Positions 43,702 through 52,737 of a DNA stretch of 64,000 nucleotides are shown here, piece after piece. The stretch comes from Chloroflexota bacterium. GTDB taxonomy: Bacteria > Chloroflexota > Dehalococcoidia > Lucifugimonadales > Lucifugimonadaceae. Position 1 is the first letter of the stretch. The number at the start of each line of letters is the position of its first letter. Below the pieces are notes generated by a model. The model searched no databases. It was not told the origin of the DNA and saw only the letters and a program-made list of their open reading frames with translations. The DNA is taken from assembly GCA_027624075.1 (NCBI GenBank), contig JAQBUH010000012.1, forward strand, positions 1 to 64,000, given 5' to 3'. The translations under genes were made by a program, and so were the position numbers.

Positions 43702-45174
43702 TCACTCGAGCGGCACTAGATCGCCGTAGTCTGGCACGGTCACGCTCCAGCCGGTCTTCGCAGCAACGTGCCCTGCGAACGAGTGGGACGACTCACTCTC
43801 GCCGTGGACAACGAATACCTTCCTTGGCGGGGCGTCGATGGACGATAGCCAGCCCATCAGCTCGTCCCTGTCTGCGTGGGCCGAAAAGCCATTGATCTCG
43901 GCGATGCGAGCATGGACATCACGGGGCTCACCGAGTATTCGCACCGGGTTTCGTCCGTTGACGATCTCCCGGCCCAGCGTTCCCTCCGCCTGGAACCCGA
44001 CGAACAGGACCGTGCTGTCCGGGCGGCCGATGTTGTTGACGAGATGGTGCTTTATGCGGCCGCCATTGCACATCCCGGCTCCTGCGATGATCAACGCCGT
44101 GCCGCGAATGCGGTTGATAGCTTTCGACTCCTCCACTGACTGGACCATGTGGAGACCGGGAAACCTGAACGGTGAGCCGCCAGACCGGAACTCCCTGGCC
44201 AGGTCCGGGTCCAGCAGGTCGGCGTGCCCGGAAAAGATGCCGGTCACATCCTGCGCCATCGGGCTGTCGAGGAAGGTGAGCAGTCGCGGGACCCGCTTCG
44301 CGTCCATGAGCCGCTTCAGGTGGTAGAGCAGTTCCTGGGCTCGCTCGACGGCGAAAGACGGGATCACGACGTTGCCGCCGCGTCCGACAGTCTCGTTGAT
44401 CGCCTCCTCAAGCTGCGTCTCGATGTCCGTTGCGCCGTTGTGCAGCCGGTCTCCGTATGTGGACTCGACGACCAGATAGTCCGCCCTGCTGTAACGCTCA
44501 GGGTTCAGCAATACCGGGCGGTTCGGCCGGCCCATGTCACCCGAGAACACAACGACCCGTTTTTGGCCCTTCAGCCCGGCCTCCATACGCACTGTTGCCG
44601 AGCCGAGTATGTGGCCGGCGTCCCTGAGTTCAAAGGTCAGCGAGTCGCCGATGCTCATGGCGCGGCGGTACGGGACCGGAGAGAAGTGAAGCAAAGTATC
44701 TGCGACATCGTCCAGAGAATAGAGAGCGACCTCAGGGTGCGGACCCCGCCGTCCCTCCCGTTCGTGACGCCTCTTCTTGTATGCGGCGTCTTCTTCCTGG
44801 ATACGGGCAGAGTCCTCAAGGATGATCGCCGCTATCTCAGAGGTCGCCTGCGTGCAGTAGATCCTGCCTCGAAAACCGTCATGAACGAGTTTTGGCAGGT
44901 ATCCGCTGTGGTCAAGGTGCGCATGGGTGAGGATCACGGCGTCGATGGTGTCCGGCGGGACAGGGAACGGGTCCCAGTTGCGTGAGGCGTACTTGCGCTC
45001 CTGGTACAGGCCGCAGTCGACAAGGACCCGTGTGCCTTCTGACTGAACCAGGAAACGTGATCCGGTTACGTTGCCTGCTCCACCGAGGAACGTGATGCTC
45101 AAGGGGTGATCAGACGCTTTGGGGCGTCTGCCCTTTTTTCGAGGTGCGCGGCTGACTGCTTTGCGTTTTGCCAT
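43702..45174 (-). CDS. Beta-CASP metallo-beta-lactamase ribonuclease
   Basis: 490 residues. The N-terminal basic leader (KRKAVSRAPRKKGRRPK) is followed by the MBL core: LGGAGNVTGSRFLV, the zinc motif LTHAHLDHSGYLP, DAGHILGSATVRM and FSGDMGRPNRPVL. The beta-CASP domain (ADYLVVESTYGDRLH, GNVVIPSFAVERAQELL) and the final NGFSAHADRDELMGWL motif match the CPSF-like/YSH1-type RNA exonuclease family. It probably takes part in RNA processing or decay. The coding sequence of the basic leader also forms an antisense terminator-like hairpin at 45111-45139. Confidence 0.88.
   Translation of the reverse strand: MAKRKAVSRAPRKKGRRPKASDHPLSITFLGGAGNVTGSRFLVQSEGTRVLVDCGLYQERKYASRNWDPFPVPPDTIDAVILTHAHLDHSGYLPKLVHDGFRGRIYCTQATSEIAAIILEDSARIQEEDAAYKKRRHEREGRRGPHPEVALYSLDDVADTLLHFSPVPYRRAMSIGDSLTFELRDAGHILGSATVRMEAGLKGQKRVVVFSGDMGRPNRPVLLNPERYSRADYLVVESTYGDRLHNGATDIETQLEEAINETVGRGGNVVIPSFAVERAQELLYHLKRLMDAKRVPRLLTFLDSPMAQDVTGIFSGHADLLDPDLAREFRSGGSPFRFPGLHMVQSVEESKAINRIRGTALIIAGAGMCNGGRIKHHLVNNIGRPDSTVLFVGFQAEGTLGREIVNGRNPVRILGEPRDVHARIAEINGFSAHADRDELMGWLSSIDAPPRKVFVVHGESESSHSFAGHVAAKTGWSVTVPDYGDLVPLE
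45111..45139 (+). terminator. Terminator-like hairpin antisense to a gene 5' end
   Basis: CAGACGC (45111-45117) pairs perfectly with GCGTCTG (45124-45130), loop 6, followed by CCC and six Ts (45134-45139) on the plus strand. It meets the classical intrinsic terminator pattern but lies inside the minus-strand beta-CASP gene (codons for KKGRRPKASD). It may stop antisense transcripts or be a by-product of the Lys codons. Confidence 0.4.
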
Positions 45175-45352
45175 GATGACCGGATGTTATGGCAAGTTCC
45201 GGCGTGGCCGAGGGCGCAGAGAGTGAGGATTCCGCGTGATTGGCGCGGCCGCTCCCCGCGCCGGTTATCATCTGGCCGATTCATATCGAACATCGGCCGG
45301 GCGCGCCGTGACTGCGCCCCTTGACTTCACAGTAAGACGCACTGGAGATCAC

Positions 45353-46393
45353 ATGGCAACGGGCAAGCGAATACTGATCATGGGAGCAGGCGGCATCGGC
45401 GGAGTTGTCGGCGGGCTTCTGTCAGAGGGCGGACACGACGTCACGCTGGTCGACCAGTGGGTCGAGCACGTCGAGGCGATCAAGAAGAACGGGCTGATTG
45501 TCGAAACTCGCTGGAAAAAGCACCACACTCACCCGCGGGCGCTTCACCTGTACGAGCTTGCACAGGAGGAGACACCGTTTGATATGGCTTTCATCGCCGT
45601 GAAGTCGTACGACACAGACTGGGCGACGATGTTCGTGAAGCCGTATGTGGACCCGGTGAACGGCATCTTCGTCGACTTCCAGAACGGCATAAACGATGAG
45701 CGGGTGGCCGCGATCGCAGGAGCCGGCCGCACGCTGGGCTGCATCATCACCATCAGCGCCGCCGCCTACGAGCCAGGCATTGTGCTGCGCACAGACACCA
45801 ACGAGCTCGGCTACAAGATCGCGGAGCAGGACGGCTCAGACACGCCGCGTGCGAGAGAACTCGTCGAGATCATGCAGGCGGCAGGCGACACCGAGTTCAC
45901 TGACGATCTCTGGGGCGACCGCTGGTCCAAGCTGATGGTCAACTGCATGAACAACGCCCTGGCCGGTATCAGCGGTTACGGCACTGCGGAGACGCGGACC
46001 AACACGGACACACGGCGCATCGGCATTCAGCTTGGCGCTGAGGTGGCGAGGGTGGCGAAGGCGCACGGCCATAAGCTGCACCCTGTGCTTGGCCTTTCAC
46101 CGGACGCCGTGATCGACGCGGCAGAAGGGCGCAACATCGAAGATGTGGAGTCGCTGCTGCTTGAGTCGGCGAGGAATGCCGGCCCAGGCGGTGTGCCGTC
46201 GTTCGGGCAGGATGTCCGCAAGGGCCGCAGGACGGAGATCGACTTTCTGAACGGCTATGTGAGTGAGAAGGGCAGCGAGGTCAACGTGCCGACGCCGTTC
46301 AACGACCGGATCGTTGCGCTGGTGCACGAGCTTGGGATTGGCTTTAAGAGCGACCCCGCGCACCTAAAGCCGCTGGTGGAGATGCTGCCGTAG
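45353..46393 (+). CDS. Ketopantoate reductase family protein (PanE/ApbA-like)
   Basis: 346 residues from ATG 45353 with GGAG 5 bases upstream. The longer frame to 45236 has no ribosome site. The Rossmann motif is ILIMGAGGIGGVVGGLL, the catalytic lysine region WSKLMVNCMNNALAGISGYG, and the C-terminal helical domain includes SFGQDVRKGRRTEIDFLNGY, which is well conserved in the family. True PanE reduces ketopantoate for coenzyme A. Many paralogs act on other 2-oxo acids, and the setting among catabolic genes leaves the substrate open. Confidence 0.82.
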   Translation: MATGKRILIMGAGGIGGVVGGLLSEGGHDVTLVDQWVEHVEAIKKNGLIVETRWKKHHTHPRALHLYELAQEETPFDMAFIAVKSYDTDWATMFVKPYVDPVNGIFVDFQNGINDERVAAIAGAGRTLGCIITISAAAYEPGIVLRTDTNELGYKIAEQDGSDTPRARELVEIMQAAGDTEFTDDLWGDRWSKLMVNCMNNALAGISGYGTAETRTNTDTRRIGIQLGAEVARVAKAHGHKLHPVLGLSPDAVIDAAEGRNIEDVESLLLESARNAGPGGVPSFGQDVRKGRRTEIDFLNGYVSEKGSEVNVPTPFNDRIVALVHELGIGFKSDPAHLKPLVEMLP

Positions 46394-46447
46394 TGAGAAA
46401 GTCCATATGCCAGTCGCGGCCGGTGGCGAGTTCCGGGAAGAGATGAA

Positions 46448-47062
46448 ATGAGTCTGCAGAGCAGTGACCTGAAGCTGACCAAAGAGCGTCGCGTAGTTCA
46501 GGCGCCGTTGCGCCTGAAACTGGCTGTCTTCTTCTATCTCCTGCTCGGACTCTTCTTCTTCGTCTATCTCATGCTCGATTCCTGGAGCGGAGAGTTTGTT
46601 GTCCCGAGAAACGTGCTCGGCCTGACCAGGACGTTCGTGGATGAGTCCGATTTTCAGTTCTTCATGTTCGCCGCATCCGGTGGAGGCCTTGGGGGTGTTA
46701 TCTACTCCGTGCTTGCCTTCCACCGTCATGTATCGATTCGTCTGGACTTCGAGCCTCATTTCGCATGGGGATACTTTTTTTCGCCGTGGATGGCGACGGT
46801 TATGGGCATGGTGGCGTTTATTCTCGTGCAGAGTGGTCTCCTGGTGTTTGCGCCGCAGGGCGAGCCATCAACCGGCACCGGGACCGATATCGGGTACTTT
46901 GGGTTCGGTTTCCTGGCAGGGTTCGGGTGGACATCCGCCACTGAGAAGTTCAGGCAACTTGTGATCCAGATCTTCGGCCGGCCGAGGGACCCGGGCAGGA
47001 GCTTTGTTGAAGACGAAGAGTCCACGGAGATAGGTCCGGACCGGGACGGCGGAAAACAGTAG
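46448..47062 (+). CDS. Membrane protein with about four helices, unknown function
   Basis: 204 residues, with AGAG before the ATG. The hydrophobic segments are LAVFFYLLLGLFFFVYLML, FMFAASGGGLGGVIYSVLAF, YFFSPWMATVMGMVAFILVQSG and GYFGFGFLAGFGW. A soluble acidic tail of 40 residues follows (FGRPRDPGRSFVEDEEST). No family is recognised. It lies in a rightward run between the ketopantoate-reductase-like and Gfo/Idh/MocA genes. Confidence 0.6.
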   Translation: MSLQSSDLKLTKERRVVQAPLRLKLAVFFYLLLGLFFFVYLMLDSWSGEFVVPRNVLGLTRTFVDESDFQFFMFAASGGGLGGVIYSVLAFHRHVSIRLDFEPHFAWGYFFSPWMATVMGMVAFILVQSGLLVFAPQGEPSTGTGTDIGYFGFGFLAGFGWTSATEKFRQLVIQIFGRPRDPGRSFVEDEESTEIGPDRDGGKQ

Positions 47063-47098
47063 CAATGACCGCCGTGTGCTCGGCGGTCGAGGAATGAC

Positions 47099-48394
47099 AT
47101 GGCGTTCAATATCGCTCTCGTCGGCTGCGGCGGAATGGGGCTTCGGCACGCGCACGGCTATGTCGAACTGATCAAAACATTCGGCGCGAGCGGCGCGCCC
47201 GGCGCAGGGCCGCTTGAGATGATCGCCGTCTGCGACCGCCATGAAGGGCCGGCAAAAAAGGTTGCCGATCTGATCGAGCAAGGCACTGGCAAGCGGCCTG
47301 CGATCTTCCTCGACTTCGATACGATGCTGCGCGATCTGAAATCTCTCGACGCGGTCGATATCGTCACAGACACGCCGATGCACCACCGGTTTGCGATGGC
47401 GGCAATGGACGCCGGGTTGCACGCGATGACCGAGAAGCCGATGGGGCTCACCCTAAAGGCGTGCCGCATGATGCGGGAGACGGCCATGCGCGCTGGCAAG
47501 GTGATTGCGGTAGCCGAGAACTACAGGCGGGACCCGGTTAACCGTCTCAGTCGCGCTCTGCTCGATGGCGGGGCCATCGGACGGCCTTACTTCGCACTCG
47601 ACGTGGCACTCTCCAGCGCCCGCGGCGGTGTCATGCACGGCACCGTCTGGCGGGCGAAGCGTGATCAGGCCGGCGGCACGGTGCTTGACGCAGGCGTCCA
47701 CAACGCAGACATGCTGCTGTACCTCATGGGACCTGCGCGCACCGTCTACGCGGAGACCGCCACATTTGAGCGTCAGCGTGAACTGCGAGGGATGGAGTCG
47801 CAGAGCCCGCAGCTGGCGGAGTTCTACAGTCACCGTGTCGAGACCGGTGGCAGCGCGGGAGACATGATCGAGCACGACGCCGCAGACACCGCGTTCGCGG
47901 TCGTCCGCTTCGAGTCCGGGGCAATCGGCCAGCTATCCCTGAGTGACACTTCGCATGGAGAGCGCGTCGGCCAGTCGAGCGTTCACGGCAGCGATGGAAC
48001 GCTGATACGCACGCAGAGCCGCTCAGGTAAGCCGGCTGAGATCCGCAGAGAAGGCGAGTCGATCAAAGGCGCTGACCTGCTGGCGCTCGTGCCGGAGTTC
48101 AGGCTGGACGATGTGACCGCAGGGCTGTGGGGCAGCGACCGCGTTGGCTCATACGATTTCGAATTCCGCGAGACGGACCGCAAGATCGTCGCGATCGAGT
48201 ACGCAGATTTCGCCAGGGCGGTCGCCACAGGCACGCAGCCGGAGGTTGGCCCACAGGAAGGGATGGCGGCGCTGGCACTGGCGTACGGCGTGATGGAGTC
48301 CGGGGAGGCGGGCGTGCCCGTAAGCGTCGATGATGTCGTGTCCGGGGCTGTGAGCAAGTTCCAGGACGATATAGACCGGACTATGGGAATTTAG
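47099..48394 (+). CDS. Gfo/Idh/MocA-family oxidoreductase
   Basis: 431 residues. NAD(P)-binding start IALVGCGGMGLRHAHGY, the family hallmark EKPMGLTLKACRMM (about residues 122-135), and the C-terminal beta-sheet domain with GGTVLDAGVHNADMLLYLMG, where the catalytic His/Asp region is conserved. Such enzymes oxidise sugars, inositols or amino-sugars. The substrate is not evident. It belongs to the same rightward run as the phosphatase that follows 14 bp later. Confidence 0.85.
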   Translation: MAFNIALVGCGGMGLRHAHGYVELIKTFGASGAPGAGPLEMIAVCDRHEGPAKKVADLIEQGTGKRPAIFLDFDTMLRDLKSLDAVDIVTDTPMHHRFAMAAMDAGLHAMTEKPMGLTLKACRMMRETAMRAGKVIAVAENYRRDPVNRLSRALLDGGAIGRPYFALDVALSSARGGVMHGTVWRAKRDQAGGTVLDAGVHNADMLLYLMGPARTVYAETATFERQRELRGMESQSPQLAEFYSHRVETGGSAGDMIEHDAADTAFAVVRFESGAIGQLSLSDTSHGERVGQSSVHGSDGTLIRTQSRSGKPAEIRREGESIKGADLLALVPEFRLDDVTAGLWGSDRVGSYDFEFRETDRKIVAIEYADFARAVATGTQPEVGPQEGMAALALAYGVMESGEAGVPVSVDDVVSGAVSKFQDDIDRTMGI

Positions 48395-48408
48395 AGGTCG
48401 GACCAGGG

Positions 48409-48993
48409 ATGAGGATGTACTTCGTCCGGCACGGCGAAACGCAGCGGTCACCGAACGGCGTCTACGGTTACGCGGCGCCGTTGACCGGCCTCGGCCATGC
48501 GCAGGCCGCCAGGGCGTGCGAGGCTCTGACGGGTCTCGATATCACCCACATCGTCTCAAGCGATGCGACACGCGCCATGCAGACGGCGGAGCCGCTCACC
48601 TCGGCGCTCGGCCTCGTGACAACCATCATTCCGGAGCTGACCGAGATCAACATTGGAAAACCGTCCGATGGCGTGACGCCGATATTCGAGAACAAGACTC
48701 CGGACGGACGGTATGTCATGGACTGCCTGCACCTTGGGGGAGAGTCGTGGGACGCGTTCCGGAGCCGCGTGATGACAGGGCTGGGGATGCTGGCGGACAG
48801 GTTCGCAGATGACGCTGTGATCGCGGTGTTCACGCACGGTGGCGTGAAGAGCGTTGCGCTGGACCACTATTCAGGCAGAGAGATCTCGCGGACCATGCAT
48901 ATGCTGTTCGACAACGGGTCGATCTCGGCCGTTGAGTCGAACGGCGCGGGCTACGTAGTGCACAGCGTCAACGACATATCGCACCTGGGATGA
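48409..48993 (+). CDS. Histidine phosphatase family protein (phosphoglycerate-mutase fold)
   Basis: 194 residues. The catalytic motif YFVRHGETQRSPNG has the phospho-accepting histidine at residue 7. LTGLGHAQAARACEAL, HIVSSDATRAMQTAEPL and the second catalytic His in VFTHGGVKSVAL follow. It could be a sugar-phosphate or nucleotide phosphatase. The short length argues against a cofactor-dependent glycolytic mutase. Confidence 0.82.
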   Translation: MRMYFVRHGETQRSPNGVYGYAAPLTGLGHAQAARACEALTGLDITHIVSSDATRAMQTAEPLTSALGLVTTIIPELTEINIGKPSDGVTPIFENKTPDGRYVMDCLHLGGESWDAFRSRVMTGLGMLADRFADDAVIAVFTHGGVKSVALDHYSGREISRTMHMLFDNGSISAVESNGAGYVVHSVNDISHLG

Positions 48994-49046
48994 TAACGCT
49001 GCCGGGTCCGGGGCTTCCGGCAGGGATTTTCGGCCGGTGCCCAACC

Positions 49047-50852
49047 TCACTCCGGGCGATACGGCATCACATCCAGGGCCGCTCCCCTCATCACAACAAG
49101 GACGCGGTCCGTCTGTGACGCCGTGATGGCATTCACGGTGGCGTCGATCTGCTCGCCGGACGGCTGCGGAACGCCTGGCAGATCTGGCATATCCGGCTCC
49201 AGCCACACGTTTACATCGTAGCCGAGACGCACGGCAAGCGCGTCGGCCACGGCCAGAGCAGACTCAGGCACGAGCACCGTCACGCGCTTCTTTGCGGCGC
49301 GGTCCCCGGCAGGCTCTCGCAACACCAGGATTCGGCGGTCCTCACGAATCACCAGGGCGAAGTAGCCGCTGGCGACCCCGCTCGTCACCAACACCGCGAT
49401 GGCCCACTGAGCGTCTTGTAACGTTTCAGCCGAGAGATTGCTATCAAGAAGCGCCTGCAGCAGCAGGAACAGCGCTGTGCTCAAGCTTCCAAGCGCGGCC
49501 AGCGCTGACACGCCGAACACGGAGTAGATGTGGATCCGGCGAGACCCGGTCTCCAGCTCCTCGGGCGAGTTCCTGGCGTGTTTCTGGACCTTAAGCCAGT
49601 AGTAGGCCCAGATGCCACCGCCGACGCCGAGCAGAGTCAGCACTATCGAGAGCTGGCCCTGCCATCCTGTCCGGTCAACAAGGTAATCTCGCGCTTCTGT
49701 GACAGTAACGGAGATGAAGAGCGCAATCAGGAATATAAGTCCCGTTGCCAGGGTCGCCAGGCTGAGGCTCGCCACCAGGTAGTTGTATGCGCTGCGAGCG
49801 GACTCCGGCGCGACGGCGGACGCAGCCTCGCTGCGCAGCACGCTGGCGTGGTAGCTCCAAAGCAGTCCGCCAGCCATGATCCAGGGGATCAGCGTTGTGA
49901 GCACACGGAAGTGCTCGTCTGCGGGCGAGATCGACGGCGCAGACAGCAGCCACTGCAGCAAGATCACGATCAGCAGGCTCACCGCGGCCACGACGGTTAC
50001 GACGCCGGACAGGACGCCGAAGATATAGATGTAGACCTGCCGCGCCCCGGTCGGCTCGTCTGACCGGGTGCCGCGGAACCAGTGCCACCACCAGAGGAAG
50101 CCGCCAACGATCGCGACCGCCAGACTGGTCTTCAACGAGTCTCCCCACAGGTTTGAGGTGACCAGCAGGTCGTCGAAGAACATGGACGTGTATGCCCTGT
50201 CCAGCAGTCGCTGCAGAATGACTCCGAGCCCGGTGAGGAGCATCACGAGGAAACCGGCGGACGCTATGTAGAGGTAGATGGAGCGGAACGGGGTCGCCGC
50301 CCGTTCGGAAGCGGGCAGCTTCGATTCCACCCACCAGTGGTAGGACCAGATCAGGCCCCATGCGACTGGCCATGCGATATGGGTCCCTTTAAGCGTGTCG
50401 CCGCCCAGGAACACGTTTATCAGCGATGTTATGCCGGCGGCGAGAAAGCCGATCGACACTGCCTCGATGACGTAGATGTAAAGCCCGCGGACCTGGCTGC
50501 GTCTCTCATGCGGACTGGCGACGATCGTTTTAAGAATCTGCCGCCATGTGAAGAGCCACGCGGGAGTGCCGACAACGACCAGGGCGAGACCGAGGGCGAG
50601 CTGGCTCTCATTCGGCGATACAAGCAGGCTTCCGCGCAGTGAGTCGACAATGTAGCCGATCAGGACTGACGCGCCGCCGGCGCTGACCATGAGCGCCGTA
50701 AATGAAAACAGGTAGTAGAAGGCGTGACGCGCCCCGATACCGGGCGCCGATGTGTCCGATCTGCCCCGCCGGCTGCGGGAGACGGCCGTGACTATGGCGT
50801 ATATCACCGCGGCCAGGATGATCAGCGGGACCAACCCACCTACGAATTCCAA
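49047..50852 (-). CDS. Multi-pass membrane protein with six DUF5671-like repeats
   Basis: 601 residues, about 14 membrane helices. The unit (A/V)R..Y.Y...-hydrophobic x20- recurs six times: ARHAFYYLFSFTALMVSAGG, VRGLYIYVIEAVSIGFLAAG, FRSIYLYIASAGFLVMLLTG, ARQVYIYIFGVLSGVVTVVA, ARSAYNYLVASLSLATLATG and SRRIHIYSVFGVSALAALGS. This is the DUF5671 pattern. The C-terminal 100 residues are a soluble domain (KKRVTVLVPESALAVADALAVRLG...). The function of DUF5671 is not known. The start overlaps the 3' end of the upstream gene by 13 bp. Confidence 0.75.
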   Translation of the reverse strand: MEFVGGLVPLIILAAVIYAIVTAVSRSRRGRSDTSAPGIGARHAFYYLFSFTALMVSAGGASVLIGYIVDSLRGSLLVSPNESQLALGLALVVVGTPAWLFTWRQILKTIVASPHERRSQVRGLYIYVIEAVSIGFLAAGITSLINVFLGGDTLKGTHIAWPVAWGLIWSYHWWVESKLPASERAATPFRSIYLYIASAGFLVMLLTGLGVILQRLLDRAYTSMFFDDLLVTSNLWGDSLKTSLAVAIVGGFLWWWHWFRGTRSDEPTGARQVYIYIFGVLSGVVTVVAAVSLLIVILLQWLLSAPSISPADEHFRVLTTLIPWIMAGGLLWSYHASVLRSEAASAVAPESARSAYNYLVASLSLATLATGLIFLIALFISVTVTEARDYLVDRTGWQGQLSIVLTLLGVGGGIWAYYWLKVQKHARNSPEELETGSRRIHIYSVFGVSALAALGSLSTALFLLLQALLDSNLSAETLQDAQWAIAVLVTSGVASGYFALVIREDRRILVLREPAGDRAAKKRVTVLVPESALAVADALAVRLGYDVNVWLEPDMPDLPGVPQPSGEQIDATVNAITASQTDRVLVVMRGAALDVMPYRPE

Positions 50853-51427
50853 TGGAGTGGCTCCTCTTCACCGCGGCGCACGGGCGGCAATGCCATAGCG
50901 CCCGCACCTTCCGCTGGCATCGCCACTCCCGGCGTGGCAGGGACCTGGAGTTCCCTTTCCGGCGGGCACCAACTCACAGGCCACGGCGGCTCGGCAATGC
51001 GCCACTCACCGTTCTCAAGTGCCATCGTAAAACTGGTGGTGAAGGTGTACTGACCCTGGCCGAACAGCAGATTGTTGCCCTGCTCGGTTATCTCAACATT
51101 GACGATGGACCTGCCGTCGATGTTGACTGTCTTGGACAGTGCCGCGCCGAAGTTCTGCTCTCGCCAGAAAGACGTCTGGAGGAAAAGCTCAAGCGAGCAC
51201 TCGTCTTTCAGCTCTGCGCTGACGTATCCGTACGCCGCAGCCACATCGTCATCGGCCAGCGCCTGCAGGTATCGTTGGACTGTCCCTTCCGCCGTATCGG
51301 CCGGCAGGAGGTCGCTGTTGCCGTTGCCCGCAAGAATGCTGATGAGTACGCTCACGATTACCAGGACCGCGGCGAATGACGCGATTGCAGCCAGCCACCT
51401 TGAAGAAGCCGACTGCGTCCACTTCAT
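50840..51427 (-). CDS. Membrane-anchored NTF2-like (DUF4878-type) protein
   Basis: 195 residues. The N-terminal anchor is SRWLAAIASFAAVLVIVSVLI, and the extracytoplasmic domain follows the NTF2-like pattern: AEGTVQRYLQALADDDVAAAY (first helix), ISVELTEQG-like beta strands and FTMALENGEWRIAEPP at its end. The C-terminus is Pro/Ala-rich. Its stop overlaps the start of the DUF5671 gene, so the two are made together and may interact at the membrane. Confidence 0.6.
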   Translation of the reverse strand: MKWTQSASSRWLAAIASFAAVLVIVSVLISILAGNGNSDLLPADTAEGTVQRYLQALADDDVAAAYGYVSAELKDECSLELFLQTSFWREQNFGAALSKTVNIDGRSIVNVEITEQGNNLLFGQGQYTFTTSFTMALENGEWRIAEPPWPVSWCPPERELQVPATPGVAMPAEGAGAMALPPVRRGEEEPLHWNS

Positions 51428-51651
51428 CTGGTTACGTCTCCCGGTATTCCGAAATCACCTGCCGAAATGTAGCCACGCACGCATCGAGCGAACGCTCGCG
51501 ATGCTACAGGATCACGTTATTAGACAGCACTGCACATAACGGGAGTATGACGCCATGCACGAGGAGATGAGGGAATAGTGATGTGATTCTCTTGTGAGCG
51601 AGATCTGCCCTGGGAGGTCGCACCCCCGGCGACACATGGCAAGTCTGCCCG

Positions 51652-52593
51652 CTAGTTCGGCGCCGCACTGTCTGCAAACAGTTTAAGCAAGCGCTCGTAA
51701 TCAGCGTCAGGCAGCGTCGCAGCCTCAAGTGAGCGGGCGTTCGCTTTCAGGTGCTCGACATTCGACGTGCCGGTGATCACCGAGGAGATGCCGCTGTTCA
51801 TCGCGGCGAACCTGTAACCAGCGTCGATCACCGAGTCCACGCCGTCATGCAGCAGCCAGCCGAACGGGTCTTGCTCGTCCAGGCCGGAGACATCCACCGT
51901 TCCTTCATCTCGCCACCTCTCGAACAGCGCCTTTTGCTCGTCCAATCTGGTGAGAGTCAACCGCACCGGCGCCATGTTCAGGACGCCGGCGCCGTGTTTC
52001 TCTGCCAGAGGCAGCGCCTCTTTTGCCGCCCACTGGTTCAGGATGCCGTACTTGAGCATGACCATGTCCCACACTTCTGGATGCTCTTTCAGCGCTCTCA
52101 CCGGAACCGTGTGCTTCGGGTCCTGCACCATCATCTCCGTAAAGCCGATGAGGCGGACCTTGCCCTGGTCGCGGAGCGACTGCATTGCCGGGACGTAGCG
52201 CTCAACCACGGCGTCGTAGTCCTTGGGCAGGATTCCGTGGAACTGCATCACGTCGATCACGTCTGTTTTCAGCAGACCGAGGCTGCGCTCTACGCAGCTC
52301 ACCAGCGCCTCGGGCTGAGCAAGCTCGCCGCCAGGCCGGTAAGACCATTTTGTCGCGAGCAGGTACCTGTCACGCGGCACGCCTTCGAGAGCCAATCCCA
52401 ACATCTCCTCTGATCGGCCGTACTGCTCTGATGTGTCGAACAGGTTCACGCCCAGGTCGAGCGCTGTGCGGACGAGCAGTTTGCGGCCAGCGTCATCTAC
52501 CCCGGTCTTCTGCCCGAAGTGGCTGGCGCCGCCTGTCCCCAGGCTGAGGAGCGAGACGTTAATACCTGAGCGGCCCAGGGCGCGGTACTGCAT
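51652..52593 (-). CDS. Aldo/keto reductase
   Basis: 313 residues from ATG 52593, which has AGGAG 6 bases upstream. A frame to 52659 is rejected. The AKR barrel shows MQYRALGRSGINVSLLSLG, the catalytic Asp/Tyr region VNLFDTSEQYGRSEEMLG, Lys in LLATKWSYRPGG and His in VIDVMQFHGIL. The C-terminal cofactor region SVITGTSNVEHLKAN is present. It is an NADPH-dependent sugar or aldehyde reductase of unknown substrate. It is divergent from the small gene at 52738. Confidence 0.85.
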   Translation of the reverse strand: MQYRALGRSGINVSLLSLGTGGASHFGQKTGVDDAGRKLLVRTALDLGVNLFDTSEQYGRSEEMLGLALEGVPRDRYLLATKWSYRPGGELAQPEALVSCVERSLGLLKTDVIDVMQFHGILPKDYDAVVERYVPAMQSLRDQGKVRLIGFTEMMVQDPKHTVPVRALKEHPEVWDMVMLKYGILNQWAAKEALPLAEKHGAGVLNMAPVRLTLTRLDEQKALFERWRDEGTVDVSGLDEQDPFGWLLHDGVDSVIDAGYRFAAMNSGISSVITGTSNVEHLKANARSLEAATLPDADYERLLKLFADSAAPN

Positions 52594-52699
52594 GGATACT
52601 CCTGTTGTTAGTGACGAATGGGCAAGAGCAAACGAGTTCGACTGCGATTGGCCAATCACTCTCGTTGCGGAACATTAAGTCAATTGCATAGTTTGTAGA

Positions 52700-52711
52700 G
52701 AACGGGTGTTC
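52700..52711. promoter_or_regulatory. Perfect SOS (LexA) box
   Basis: GAACGGGTGTTC matches GAAC-N4-GTTC exactly. It lies 27 bp before the ATG of the small Lys-rich gene at 52738 and 107 bp from the start of the divergent aldo/keto reductase. Either gene could be the target. The small gene is closer, and the box would overlap its transcription start region. Confidence 0.6.
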
Positions 52712-52737
52712 TGACACTGATTTTATGAGGTGATCCT

